From Hysterangium stoloniferum (lineage: Eukaryota > Basidiomycota > Agaricomycetes > Hysterangiales > Hysterangiaceae): 64,000 bases of DNA. How positions within the stretch are numbered: position 1 is the stretch's first letter; every line of letters starts with the position of its first letter. The DNA is taken from NCBI GenBank assembly GCA_015178975.1, contig WHVD01000001.1:3906001-3970000 (forward strand), given 5' to 3'. Positions 53,661-64,000 of this stretch are shown here, piece after piece. The notes beneath the pieces were generated by a model that made no database searches, was not told the DNA's origin, and worked only from the letters and a program-made list of their open reading frames with translations. The translations under genes were made by a program, and so were the position numbers.

Positions 53661-53946
53661 GTGAACCCGCCCCGGCTGTTTCAAACTTTGTATACATTAT
53701 CAGAGAAATAAGTTCGAAAAATATCTAATATCTTCTCCCACTTGTATGATCTCATTGGGCGATATGTTTCTATTGTGCGTGCATTGGATTGATCGTCCAG
53801 AGTTCCCAGCACTGACAGATTCATGGAATCTATCTCAGATGTGACAATCTTCAAGTTCGCCATGGCCACTGCTGTCCTTTAGGATTCTCGTGCCTTGTAT
53901 TATTTGAAAACGATCTACACCAAATTTTACCAAACCAGTATATAGA

Positions 53947-54020
53947 ATGATGTATTCGTCATAGACCATCGATATCCAGACGCTGTCATTGAATTTAGGG
54001 ACGTATTGTGCTACAGCGGT
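53947..54020 (+). pseudogene. Stranded first-exon relic of a DUF6533-type gene
   Basis: Parallel to exon 1 of copies A-D (ACCATCGATATCCAGACGCT, donor GCG|GTGAGC). A TAG replaces the CAG codon of its relatives, and no further exons follow. Confidence 0.7.
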
Positions 54021-54801
54021 GAGCCTTGGCCTTCTGCGAGACCAACTATGTATGATGCTCATCTAGATAAAGTATGGGCGAGCGTGATGGGGAGATGATG
54101 TGGCGCTCGATGTGGAAGGATCTTGAGCGGTACTTCCATGAAAGGGAGCTCAAACTGACTTCGAAAGAGAAAATTAAGCACCGGGTTTTGATCACATGAA
54201 ATGACCCAAATGATTCACTGGCAGCTTATCGCTTTGCATCATTTGATTCATTTCATGATGCAAAGAGTTAATGCTCAGAGAATCAAAGCTACAAATGCTC
54301 GAGATAGGTGAGACAACCAATTAATTCACGGTGGCACAATACTCCTCAGTATGGAAATGATGGATATGTTACAACTTGAAAGAGCAGACAGAAGAAGCAA
54401 AAACCATAAAGCTTGGATATTATTGAGTGTGATCTCCTGTCTTAAGACTGCATGTGTCATTTCAGCCAGTTTGTGAAAGGGATTTCATGAGGATCACGCA
54501 AATCAGTTTTGAATTCAGAGGCCGTAAACAACCAGTACCCTCAAATCTACGCATGACTGCTCGGAGTCTCAGGCCTACCAGGATTGGGAATAACCACTTT
54601 CCGATCAAGGCAGATCAAGGCTGACAATCGAACGTCATCTGTTCAGACTTCGACTCTAGTAGACGCCCCCAATTTAAAATTGTCCCAGTCTATCTCGAAG
54701 GCGGCTGTTCTGACCATCGCTACTAGTATTTCCTTTACGTTCCACTGCTTTGTATTTCTCACATACCATCTATTCTAAGAATTCTACCAAGTCAGTATAA
54801 C
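54021..54801. other. Upstream region of copy C
   Basis: Contains GATAAAGTATGGGCGAGCG (54065, matched at 33968) and part of the repeat of 34180-34440, partly in inverted order. No gene recognised. Confidence 0.5.
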
Positions 54802-56508
54802 ATGGGGTCTTCATCCCAGACCATCGATATCCAGACGCTGTCATTAGATTTAAGGAACTATCGTGCTGTAGCGGTAAGTCTTTGCCCTTTTACAAGTACG
54901 ATTATGTACCGATTACGTTTATTCGGGACGTTATTTTCTAGTATTCTGACGGTATCCATGCTTTCCTGTTTATCAACGACTGATTTGTCTGGACTAACCC
55001 TCACGTAGTCGTCAGCGTTACTGTATTGGTGCGTCAAGAATAAGCAGGGAAAATAAATGTAGATCGAGGCTAATCCTTTTGACATGAAGCTGTACGATTA
55101 CTTCTTGACCATAGGGGCAGAGATTGACTTTATATGGCCCATTCCTTGGAGCCTGGGAAAAGTTCTATTTTATGCTACGAAATACCCGGCACTTCTGGAT
55201 AGTACATTTCTTCTTTACAGTACGTGAAAAAGAAATTCATAGTGTGCAAAAGAATTCTGAACAGTTCCTCATTAGCCACTGTCGCGCCACCAGGTACAAC
55301 TCCGAGTACCTGTGAGCTTTTATACAAATTAGCTGGAGGTATGAGATACCCGTCATGACCGATTAAAGTGGTAGCATTTTGAGGACTTGTTGATATTTCT
55401 GTCAGGAATGATTGTAGCAGGGATTACTGTTGCAGAATGTATGTACCCTTTCCGTACTGAATGTCAGACAAATAAGTTGACATATGTATGTTGTAGTCGT
55501 TCTAGTTTTCCGAACCTGGGCCATTTGGGGAAAAAATAGTGTTGTAGGGATATCGCTCCTTTGTGCAGCGTTTATACTGGTATGTCCGATCGGGTATTTT
55601 GCCTACCATGGTATTTCGCCTATCACATGTAAACCATTCATATTCCGATCGTGATACATATCTCTGATGACTATGAGCCACGCAGTTGGACCAAGTCCAA
55701 TTGCAAGCGCAGGCTATGTTTGCTGGGCCGTGACGCCTCTCGGCAGCACAATATTTCTCGACTACATCTTGCTTATGATATTCGAAACAAGTATTTGCCA
55801 TGCTACTACCGGCAGTCTTGGCCTACTTACTCGCTCTTTGCAGTCATCTTAATATTAACCACCCGCAGATGCTTTCAAGCTTGTGAGTCCTGCCACTTGA
55901 CACGGGTCGACTTCATATCTGACATCGCAATTTGCACCCTCACTCCCTCGGTAGTCAGAAGAAGCAGGTCCCCTCTCATTGTTACATTATATCGAGACGG
56001 TAGGCTTCTTCGCTTACTTCGTAAGATCTCAGCTAATGCTCCTTGCGGGGAAAGGTATTCTGTTCTATCTTTGCCTCACCGGTACGTATATATGTCACGG
56101 ACTTGACAATCACCTTGTAATTTTACCGTCGGGAAGGCATCTCGGTTATTAATATGATTATTTTGGTCATCAAGGTATGTGCCAATACTTTTACAGCCTA
56201 CCCCAGCTAAAACTTCACTTAGCCCAAGCCTAAGCCCAGCCTCGCACTGTCCGTGCATCACTTTCGTTTTTTCAAGTTATTCCAAATTCACAGGCTACAA
56301 CAGTGCGCAGCGCGTCTTCCATTCAATCCTCACTGCACGGATTTTGGTCAATATTCGAAAAGCGGCGCGTACTAACTGTACAAACTATGATACCGTAACC
56401 AATACGGACAATACCCACCGTAATCGAACAATCTTGAGCAGTGTAATAGGCGTCGACACGTGGTTTCAGAACCCGGAATTACCCACACAGATGGTAATGA
56501 ACCCTTAA
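54802..56508 (+). CDS. DUF6533-type fungal membrane protein, copy C
   Basis: Closest to copy B. Exon 1 (54802-54873) encodes MGSSSQTIDIQTLSLDLRNY…; the 10-nt exon TATTCTGACG and a 20-nt exon give YSDVVSVTVL. The DUF6533 core (IWPIPWSLGKVLFY), VAPPGTTPSTCELLYKLAG, MIVAGITVAE, VLVFRTWAIWGKN, AGYVCWAVTPLGSTIFLDYI, TLYRDGILFYLCLTG and QRVFHSILTARILVNIRKAA follow, stop at 56506. One intron starts GTAGGC instead of GTATGC. Frame is preserved at every junction checked; last two splice sites unresolved as in the paralogues. Confidence 0.75.
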
Positions 56509-57000
56509 CATGACCTTCTGTTGTTCTATACTTGGCTGAAACAGATCTCGACTTTAGGCTTTACCTGATGAAGAATCAGCCTTGCCCCAATCACAACCGA
56601 ATCATGAGCGCATATGAAACGGTGCCGATTATTGAACACGGGATGCCGTCGACCACCATGTAAGATATTCCCAATGGCTATGATTTGGAATAATAACAAG
56701 GCAATGAATACATAGCAGACCTCTCTGGAAAGTTGTCCCATCAGTTTCTATTAGTTGACAGCCCTTTGGTTATGAGTCTAGACAGAGTCGTTTTGGATTG
56801 AAGGTTTTACGAAACTATATTACCCTCGGGTCTCTTTGCATATACGTGCTCAGGCTAGCACAGCTGACTTCCTAGTGTACTCATGCTTGTTTTTGGGCAC
56901 GAATTATGTGTCTTGCATAGCTAATACTATCATTGTACTATATTTAAGTGTTTTGAGTGATTCAATAGTCAAGGTGCTTTAAAGACTTCAGAGTCTTATA
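56509..57000. other. 3' flank of copy C
   Basis: Parallel to the 3' flank of copy B. No gene. Confidence 0.5.
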
Positions 57001-58799
57001 CTCGGTCGTCAACCCTCCGAGCTCCCTCGCCCCAGCGCCTATATAAAGCTCAAATATCAAAGTACATTGGACAGTGATTCAGTTCGATCAGATAAAAAAA
57101 CACTGTATATGATTGTCGTGCCGGCATACACGAAGGTAACCACCCACAAGTGCTCTAGAGCATACACTCCAATTGGCAATTAGTCAGATATGATCATTGA
57201 AGCCAAAAGCGTTTCCGAGCATCATATATCCTAAACCGACTTCTCAAACACGGTGATCGATATGTGATAACACCCTAGGCTGTGCCATGGGTCCGACGAT
57301 GGTCCCCGAGGTTTTGCTGGGCTTGCTCACTCTGGCCTGGAAATTCAACTCTCGCATCACGTAAATTCTTTGTTTGTCCGTCGCTTCCGCCACCTGTCTT
57401 GTTCAGACCTTGGCTTGTAGAGATGCTACAGAAGATGCGCGCGAACCGCTCTGACGGCTTCAATTTTCTACAAATAAAATGGGAATGAATTGACAAAATA
57501 TCCCCGCGTTCATGTAGTGAAGTGATGGGGATTGTGGCGAAACCCTCTTCCCATCCCTTGTCGTCTATCATATCCATGTTCTCCTGTAACTGTTGCCACA
57601 ATTTTTACAATATGGAGCTGGGCCCCGTTGGAAGTCCACCCTCTATAGTGCTGGCCTAGTTGCAAAAATACTGAGTTCCCCTTTTTTCCCCTTTCGTAAC
57701 TGTGGTGAGTTGCTCTCACATCTCCATATTCATACATGCATCGATAAAAATATTTTTTGAATGACTCATTGCAAGCTCAACCCTTTCCTTGTTCAAACCT
57801 TCGCATTCCCCCATCCTCCATTTTGTCTATTCCTCTATTTTCGCGCCTTCTAAAGTCTGGTTTTTGAATGATAACGTTGGAACTATAGATACTATAAAAT
57901 TATTTTATTATGTTTGCCTAATACTAACTACAAGACACGTGTGGTTCATTCAACTTTTCGCATTCCCCTCACTCTATTTTGCTGTTCACCAATTTTTTGG
58001 GCCGATAACGTTGGCTTCTCTTGACGTTGTCAGGGACTTTAGATAGCAATAAGATTACATCATTATTGGATTACTATGTTTCTCCCACAAAATACAAGAC
58101 ACAACCATTAGACAGCGTTGGCCACATGGGATCCCGCGAGATCGCGCCTAGATAGTGCGACCGAATCCGGGGCTTCATTGCACAAAACATGCTGATGAGG
58201 ACATGAGTGAGCACAACACAGGAATCGAGCGGAGGCACGAAGGGCTTGGGGGCAGATCATATCACGAATGCCGTCAAAAGAAGAATGCCGATGAAGGATC
58301 CTGCTCTGCAAGGAGACACGGGACTATCATAGCAACGTGATATCAACGGGTCCACAATGTCAGACAAAATGCAACCCCAAAGGTGAGACAGAATATTTAG
58401 CTGCAACCGGTATATCAATGTGAATAGAGTGAGGCAACGTGGCTGACTGGTATTTGACAGGAAGCAGGATTGACCTCAGCGGTGAAGAGGATACGCCACC
58501 CATTTTCGAAATCCCTTGCTGGAGAGGGCGAATGGGCCTCTCTAGTGGTAGTGCCAAAGTAGAGCGGATTCAGGTTGGAGATTAATATTCCAAAGCAAAA
58601 AGAAGAGTTTAAGATTCGGCTATTGCGGAGCTTGAAAGGAAACCCCGGTTCTTCGATAGCATTGTAATTGGTACATATAATTATAAATTGGCAAACGTTT
58701 CAGGAGAACTGGGCTCACTCTTGCGAAACTTCAAATTTCCTATATTTGCCATCGCGGGTGCATCATCATTATCCGGGTAAGCCAAAATTCATGAATGCA
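57001..58799. other. Intergenic, no recognised gene
   Basis: 1.8 kb with scattered short frames on both strands, none with recognisable domains. 57045-57060 (CTATATAAAGCTC) resembles a core promoter, but I see no frame downstream that could belong to it. Confidence 0.35.
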
Positions 58800-59748
58800 T
58801 CCATTACACACACATAAGGGTAAGCAGTGCCGCACGAAGCTAGAGCTTGAGGAACGATCATGATTATGGTCGCGCATCTTTGCCATCTTCCAATATGTCA
58901 AAGCCCCAGCCAGGAATTAGCTGATTGCTATCATTCGGCACGTCGGAGGTTGAACTTGCCCCAGCTGTTTTAAACTCCAGACACAGAGATGCACATCAGA
59001 GAAGTAATTTCGGCAAATCTTCATTATCTTTGCACATTTGTTTCATCTCATTGGACGACAGGTTTCTATGGTACATTAAGCAATGCTCCTGAGATCAAAA
59101 ATTCAGTCAGCCATTGGAGGTCATTACAGTAATGAGCTCGAGCGCACAGGATTATATAGAAAGTGCTCGCTGTTTCACCTAATTTACACTTCAAGTAACT
59201 CCCATTATGTCACTGATCTGCGTGCAAATCGATCGAGCTGAACCACTTAGTAGCAAGGCAGATGACATCGCACTGAGTCAACTCCCCCACTAACGTCGTT
59301 TCCGTGGAAGAAGCATCGCCATGAATGTTTATAATGTTAGTAAAGGTTTCAAGCTATTGTTACTAAAGCGATTCTTCCAGACTCCATTTTCAATGTCAAT
59401 AGTGAGGATATACATCGGTTCTATTCACAGCTAGATACTAAATTTCAAACTCCGGCACGCTGCCTGGTCACTATCAGTGTGCCCATAAATTCAAGTGCAT
59501 TTATTACGCACATCACAAGAATATCAACAGTACGGATTGATCGGAGATCATGTTCGTGATGTCTTCTGGTGCTTGATTTTGGCATATATACAATACCTTT
59601 GATTCTATGATACTTTGAGCCGGCCCCGGAGGCTGTGCTCCCGAAACTTACAGGCCCAGTCTACTAAAGAGGGCCTTCTTCACCATTGCTAATGTATTCC
59701 TTCACGTACCATTTCATCTAAATTTTACCCAAACCAGTATATGACGTG
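58800..59748. other. Upstream region of copy D
   Basis: 58830-59070 is a diverged match to 53540-53770 (CGCACGAAGCT, TCTCATTGGACGA words), so it belongs to the duplicated upstream neighbourhood. Confidence 0.5.
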
Positions 59749-61495
59749 ATGTCTTCATCCCACACCATCAACATTCAGGCCCTGTCATTGAATATAGAGA
59801 ACCACCACGCTGCAGTGGTAAGCCCTCAACGTTCTACAGGTTCAATTATGTACGGATTATCTGGATTATCTTCTAGTATTCTAATAGTATGCATGCTCTA
59901 CCATTTGTCGATCATTGATCTGTCCATACTAACCGTTTCATAGTAGCCGGCTATACCTTATTGGTGCGTTAAGAATACTTGAACATAAATTTAGATCGAG
60001 ACTGAAGCTTGTGGGACGCAGTTGTACGACCACTTTTTGAACTTAGGGGAAGAGATTGATCTCATTTGGTCCACTCCTTGGAACGCTGGAAAAATTCTAT
60101 ATTATGCAACGAAATACCCCGCATTTCTGGATGGTGCATTTCTTCTCTATTGTACGTAAAGTAGAAATTGATCTGGCACTTGAAGGCGATCTGAAAAATT
60201 CCCCCTGACTAGACCAGCTCGCGCCATTAGGTACAACGCCAAACACCTGTGGGCTTCTATACAAACTATCTGGAGGTATGAAGTACCCGTCATGATTAAA
60301 AGGGATACGTTCTGAGGACCTGCGCTTATCACGTCTTCCAGTAATGATGGTAGTTGGGATAGTCATTGCAGAATGTATGTGCCCTTTCAGAACCCGAGTT
60401 TCAGCCAAATAAATCAACATCTGTGGCAGTTGTTCTAGTCTTCAGAACCTGGGCTGTTTGGGGGCAAAATAACAAAGTAATGATATCGCTCCTTTGTGCA
60501 GAACTTTTAATGGGGTGTCTGACTGGGTATTTCGTCTACCACGGTTTCTCGCCCATTACATGTAAACCGCTCATTTTTCCATCGGCGTGATTCAAATATC
60601 TTACCATTGCGAGCCATGCAGTCGGACCAAGTCCAAGCGGTGTAGACTTTGTTTGCTGGATAGCAACGCCTCTTGGCAAGACAATATTTCTCAACTACAT
60701 CGTGGTTGTAATATTTGAAACAAGTATTTGCCATTCTGTTAATGACAGTATTCGCCTCCTTATTTACTCTTTTTAGTCATCTTAGTACTGACCATCCTCA
60801 AGTGCCTTCAACACCGTGAGTACTGCCTGGTCTTGGCACACCTCAACAACACATTTACAATCTCTCCGGCGCAGTCAGAATAAGGAGATCTCGTCTAATT
60901 GTTACACTATATCAAGACGGTATGTTTTCAGCTAACCTGTAAGACGCCAGCTGATTTTTCTTGCGGGGAAAGGTGTAATGTACTATGTATACCTCATCGG
61001 TGCGTAGATATGCCATAGACTTGACGATCATGTTGTAACCTTGCCACTTGGGAAGGCATATCAATTATGAACATCGTTATTTTGGTCATTAACGTATGCC
61101 ACCAATACTCCTACAGCCTACATACTCTAATTTTCATTTTACCTAGTCCAAGCCCTCGCCCAGCCTCATACTGTCCGTGCATCTCTTTGTCATTCGAACT
61201 TCAGTCTCATTGCTACTACAGTACACAGCGCGACTTCCATGCAATATTGACTGCACGGATTTTAGTCAATCTCCGAAAAGCGGCGCGTGATAATTGTAAA
61301 GATTCTAATGCCTTGACCACTACCGACCGTGGCCGTACAAACTTTAGCAGTGTCATATTAGGCGTCGACACGTGGTTTCACAACCCGAACGCCATCACAC
61401 AGATGGTAATGAAACCTTCATATTATCCTCAACTGTTCTATATTTGGCTGAAACACCTCAACTTTAGACTGTATCTGATGTATCTGATAGTGTAG
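59749..61495 (+). CDS. DUF6533-type fungal membrane protein, copy D
   Basis: More diverged paralogue. Exon 1 (59749-59817) MSSSHTINIQALSLNIENHH…; short exons give YSNIAGYTLL. Then come the DUF6533 core (IWSTPWNAGKILYY), LAPLGTTPNTCGLLYKLSG, VLVFRTWAVWGQN, VDFVCWIATPLGKTIFLNYI, TLYQDGVMYYVYLI and QRDFHAILTARILVNLRKAA, with a longer C-terminus, stop at 61493-61495. The 60930-60970 segment contains stops but is an intron in all copies. Appears intact. Confidence 0.7.
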
Positions 61496-62252
61496 ACTCG
61501 TCCCCCTTTCCTCAATCACGCATATGAATCAACAACATCCTTGAACACAAGGTGCCGTTCACCACTTTTAACAAGATTTTCCGATGACTATGACCTGGAA
61601 CAACAACAAAGCTGCAGACGTATAAAGGAAGTCTCGGGGAAGTCATCTCATCAGTTTCGATTAATTAACAACCTTTTAGTTGCAACCTAGACCGATCCAT
61701 TTTGTAATTGTAATATAAGCTTATTCCCACCATAGGCAGAATGGAAGATCAGTGGAATACCTGGGGACAGAATTTCGACACGTAAGGAAATTACTTTAGA
61801 TAAGCTTGATGCTCGGAGTGATACGGATTATAGAAAAGTGAATATTTGACGAATCATTTTTGCTCCGAAGTATGTTAGTGTAATCCATTTTTGTTTCGAT
61901 TGTTTCGATTGTTTATGAGAAGAATTACTGTTTTTGTGACAGGATCCACACACATAAATACAAATTTTGTCGGGTGTGAAGTTGCTTAGCGCTTGCTTGG
62001 GATCAGCAATCTACGAGCGCCAAACGAGCGCGCCACGGCAGTGTCAACTCGCCAGCTACTTGGTGGATGGTGTTTCGTCATTGGCCGAAAAGACACGTGT
62101 TTCTATGGTACATTGAATTGATCCTGAGATCCTGGGTCCGTATTAGTATATTAGAGATAACTGTCATGCTACTATTTCTTTTACCATCCTCATGCCTGTA
62201 TTTCTTCGTGTACCGGTTCTTCGAAATTTTAGCTAAACTGGCATATAGCCTA
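61496..62252. other. Intergenic between copies D and E
   Basis: No gene recognised; the right part is the upstream region of copy E. Confidence 0.4.
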
Positions 62253-63262
62253 ATGTCTTCATTGCAGACCGTCGATATTCAGACTCTGTCAGCGGATTCA
62301 TTCACTTATCGTACTACAACGGTAAGCCCTTGGCGTTGTACGAGTTCGATTATATGTGAACGATGGGGTGTTATCCTCTAGTATTCCGATGGTATGCGTG
62401 CTTTACAGTTTATCAACCACTGATTTGTCCAGATTAACTAACCACCAATAAAGTAAATCTGGCAACTACGTGAGGTGTTAGGAATGCCTAAACAGGCAAA
62501 CAAGTGTAGATCGAGGCTAAGGCCTTCGATATACAGTTGTATGATCACTTCTTGAGCATAGGGTCAGAAATTGATCTCATATGGCCCACTCCCTGGAGCG
62601 CGGGAAAAGTTCTATTTTATGCTACGAAATACCCCGCACTTCTGGATAGTGGATTTCTTCTTTATAGTACATGAAATAGAAACTGGTACTGTCCAAAATA
62701 AATTTGTACACTCTATTAATTAGCCCGTTTTGCGTCACACGGTACAACTCCGAGTATTTGTCGGGTTTTATATAAACTAGCTGGAGGTATATATTGAGAA
62801 ACTCGTCATGTTTGAAACGATAGCATTCTGAGGACATGCTCATTTCTGTCAGGAATGATTGTAACTGGGATTATTGTTGCAACATGTATGTAACGGATGT
62901 CCAGATAAATAATTGGACATGTACTGCAGTCGTTCTAGTTTTCCGAACCTGGGCCGTTTGGGGAAAAATAGTACTGTATACTAAGGATATCTCTCGTTTG
63001 TGAAGCAGTGCTGCTGTCACGTCCGATCGGACATTTCGCCTACCACGGTATCTCGCTCATCACATGTAAACTACTAATTTCCAGGCCGTGATTTAAATCC
63101 CTCATGACCATGAGCCATTCAGATGGACCAAGTCCAATTGGAAACGCAAACTATGTTTGCTGTGTCGTGACGCCTCCTGGTAACATAATATTTCTCGACT
63201 ACATCTTTCTTGTGATATTCGAAACAAGTATCCGCCATCCTATCACCTACAGTCTTCGTGGA
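62253..63262 (+). pseudogene. DUF6533-type membrane protein, copy E, broken and truncated
   Basis: Exon 1 (62253-62321, MSSLQTVDIQTLSA) and the DUF6533 core exon (IWPTPWSAGKVLFY) are well preserved. The small third exon is replaced by unrelated sequence near 62450. In the RTWAVWGK exon one A of a run is lost and an insertion follows, causing a stop at about 63001. At about 63263 the gene is cut off by a copia fragment, so the QRVFH… end is absent. Confidence 0.8.
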
Positions 63263-64000
63263 CTTATTCAACCTTTTAGCGTCGATATTGCTGGCAATGT
63301 ATCGTTAAATTCACTCTCGAGTTCTTTGCTGATATGTAGTAGTGCTGCAACAGCTGCTGTGTCTTTTGGCATTGGGATCTGTATGCCCTTGGGGAATGTG
63401 GGTCCTTTTTGATGTGCCTCTGCTAATCCTTTTTGATGTGCCTCTGCTGATCCTTTTTGATGTGCCTCTGCTGATCCTTGCCCACTGGTAATATCACAGA
63501 TGTACAATGATGGTTTTTGCATGCGATGGCCTTGACTTGATGTTTTGACTTCCAATAGTGTTGTGGTTTCTTCGAAGTCTTCTAGGGGGTCTATGTGTGT
63601 GTTCATTCTCAGTAGGATTCTGACTTGTGAATGGCTTTTGTATGATATTTAGGGTGTCCTTGGGTCTATTCCCTCCCTCATCTAGTATGTCATTCAAAAT
63701 TACCATGTTTGACTTGTCAAATTTGATATTTCTTTTGACAGTTACTTGGCATTTCCCTGGCCAGTATATCCAGTGGCCATTGCTTTCGTCACTGAATCCA
63801 ACCCAACATCCCTTGTCAGCTTTCACTTCAAGCTTTCCTCAATTTTCCTTCAGTACCCAAGTGCATATGCTTCACTCAGGGACATCTGCCAGGTTTGGCT
63901 TCATACCTTTTAGAATTTCAAAGGGTGTCTCACCCTTCAGGACAGTGATTGACATTTGGCTTTTGAGCCATACACCATGTTTTAAGCTCTCTGTCCAGAG
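63263..64000 (-). pseudogene. pol: Ty1/copia pol fragment (integrase and linker), runs off the window
   Basis: Minus-strand text from the right edge reads as the end of a copia integrase: ESLKHGVWL, LKGETPFEILKGMKPNLADV, then CWVGFSDESNGHWIYWPGK and VTVKRNIKFD, followed by the variable linker before RT. Stops interrupt it (e.g. near 63835 and 63885). The linker contains three 24-bp tandem units (A/S-E-A-H-Q-K-G, 63406-63478). No LTR or target duplication at 63263, so the junction lies inside pol. Confidence 0.8.

Noticed and set aside
57275..57601. Minus-strand frame of 108 codons
   Set aside because: No domain, no conserved motif and no splice context; it lies in otherwise unassigned DNA, so I do not call a gene.

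Overview
This window is nuclear DNA from a filamentous basidiomycete. Genes carry many 45-70 nt introns with GT..AG borders and CTNAC-type branch points. There is a tandem family of basidiomycete DUF6533-type membrane proteins, and repeats dominate both flanks. The Tf2-like chromoviral retrotransposons and overall gene style resemble Rhizoctonia solani and relatives (Ceratobasidiaceae); that placement is inference from family resemblance.

Layout. (1) 1-14.8 kb is a graveyard of LTR retrotransposons: a decayed Ty3-type gag-pol ('Gypsy-1'), a Tc1-like transposase relic, an internally deleted copy of a chromovirus ('Gypsy-2'), and solo LTRs, two of which (5614-6507, 13802-14276) keep perfect 5-bp target-site duplications. 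(2) 14.8-29.3 kb is a conserved gene island: MFS transporter (-), nitrilase (-), secreted glucoamylase GH15+CBM20 (+), tRNA-Ser(GCT) (-) and the anaphase-promoting-complex subunit Cdc23/APC8 (+). (3) 29.3-37 kb and 52.9-63.3 kb hold four apparently intact and one broken tandem DUF6533-type membrane-protein genes plus stranded exon relics and copied upstream blocks. (4) 37-52.9 kb is a nest of retrotransposons. Its centre is an apparently complete 8,103-bp chromovirus at 41655-49757 with two 821-bp LTRs that look identical and a GCTGA target duplication. It sits inside an older related solo LTR that has its own GATGT duplication. (5) The right edge is a broken Ty1/copia pol.

Most notable system: the intact chromovirus carries, between pol and the 3' LTR on the opposite strand, a three-exon gene with its own TATA box. 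It encodes a ~294-residue protein with a long charged helix, a canonical Zn(II)2Cys6 binuclear cluster (C-X2-C-X6-C-X9-C-X2-C-X6-C) and an acidic tail. A decayed relative at 12640-13496 keeps the same cysteine spacing and the same place next to a pol chromodomain end; a remnant of its promoter and first exon follows an LTR at 1-1040. The element also shows a Tf1-like self-priming signature (first 11 nt of the predicted transcript complementary to the primer-binding site) and a candidate -1 frameshift site at the gag/pol overlap. Several LTR families in the window share a transcript-start sequence, a U5 motif and an adjacent hairpin.
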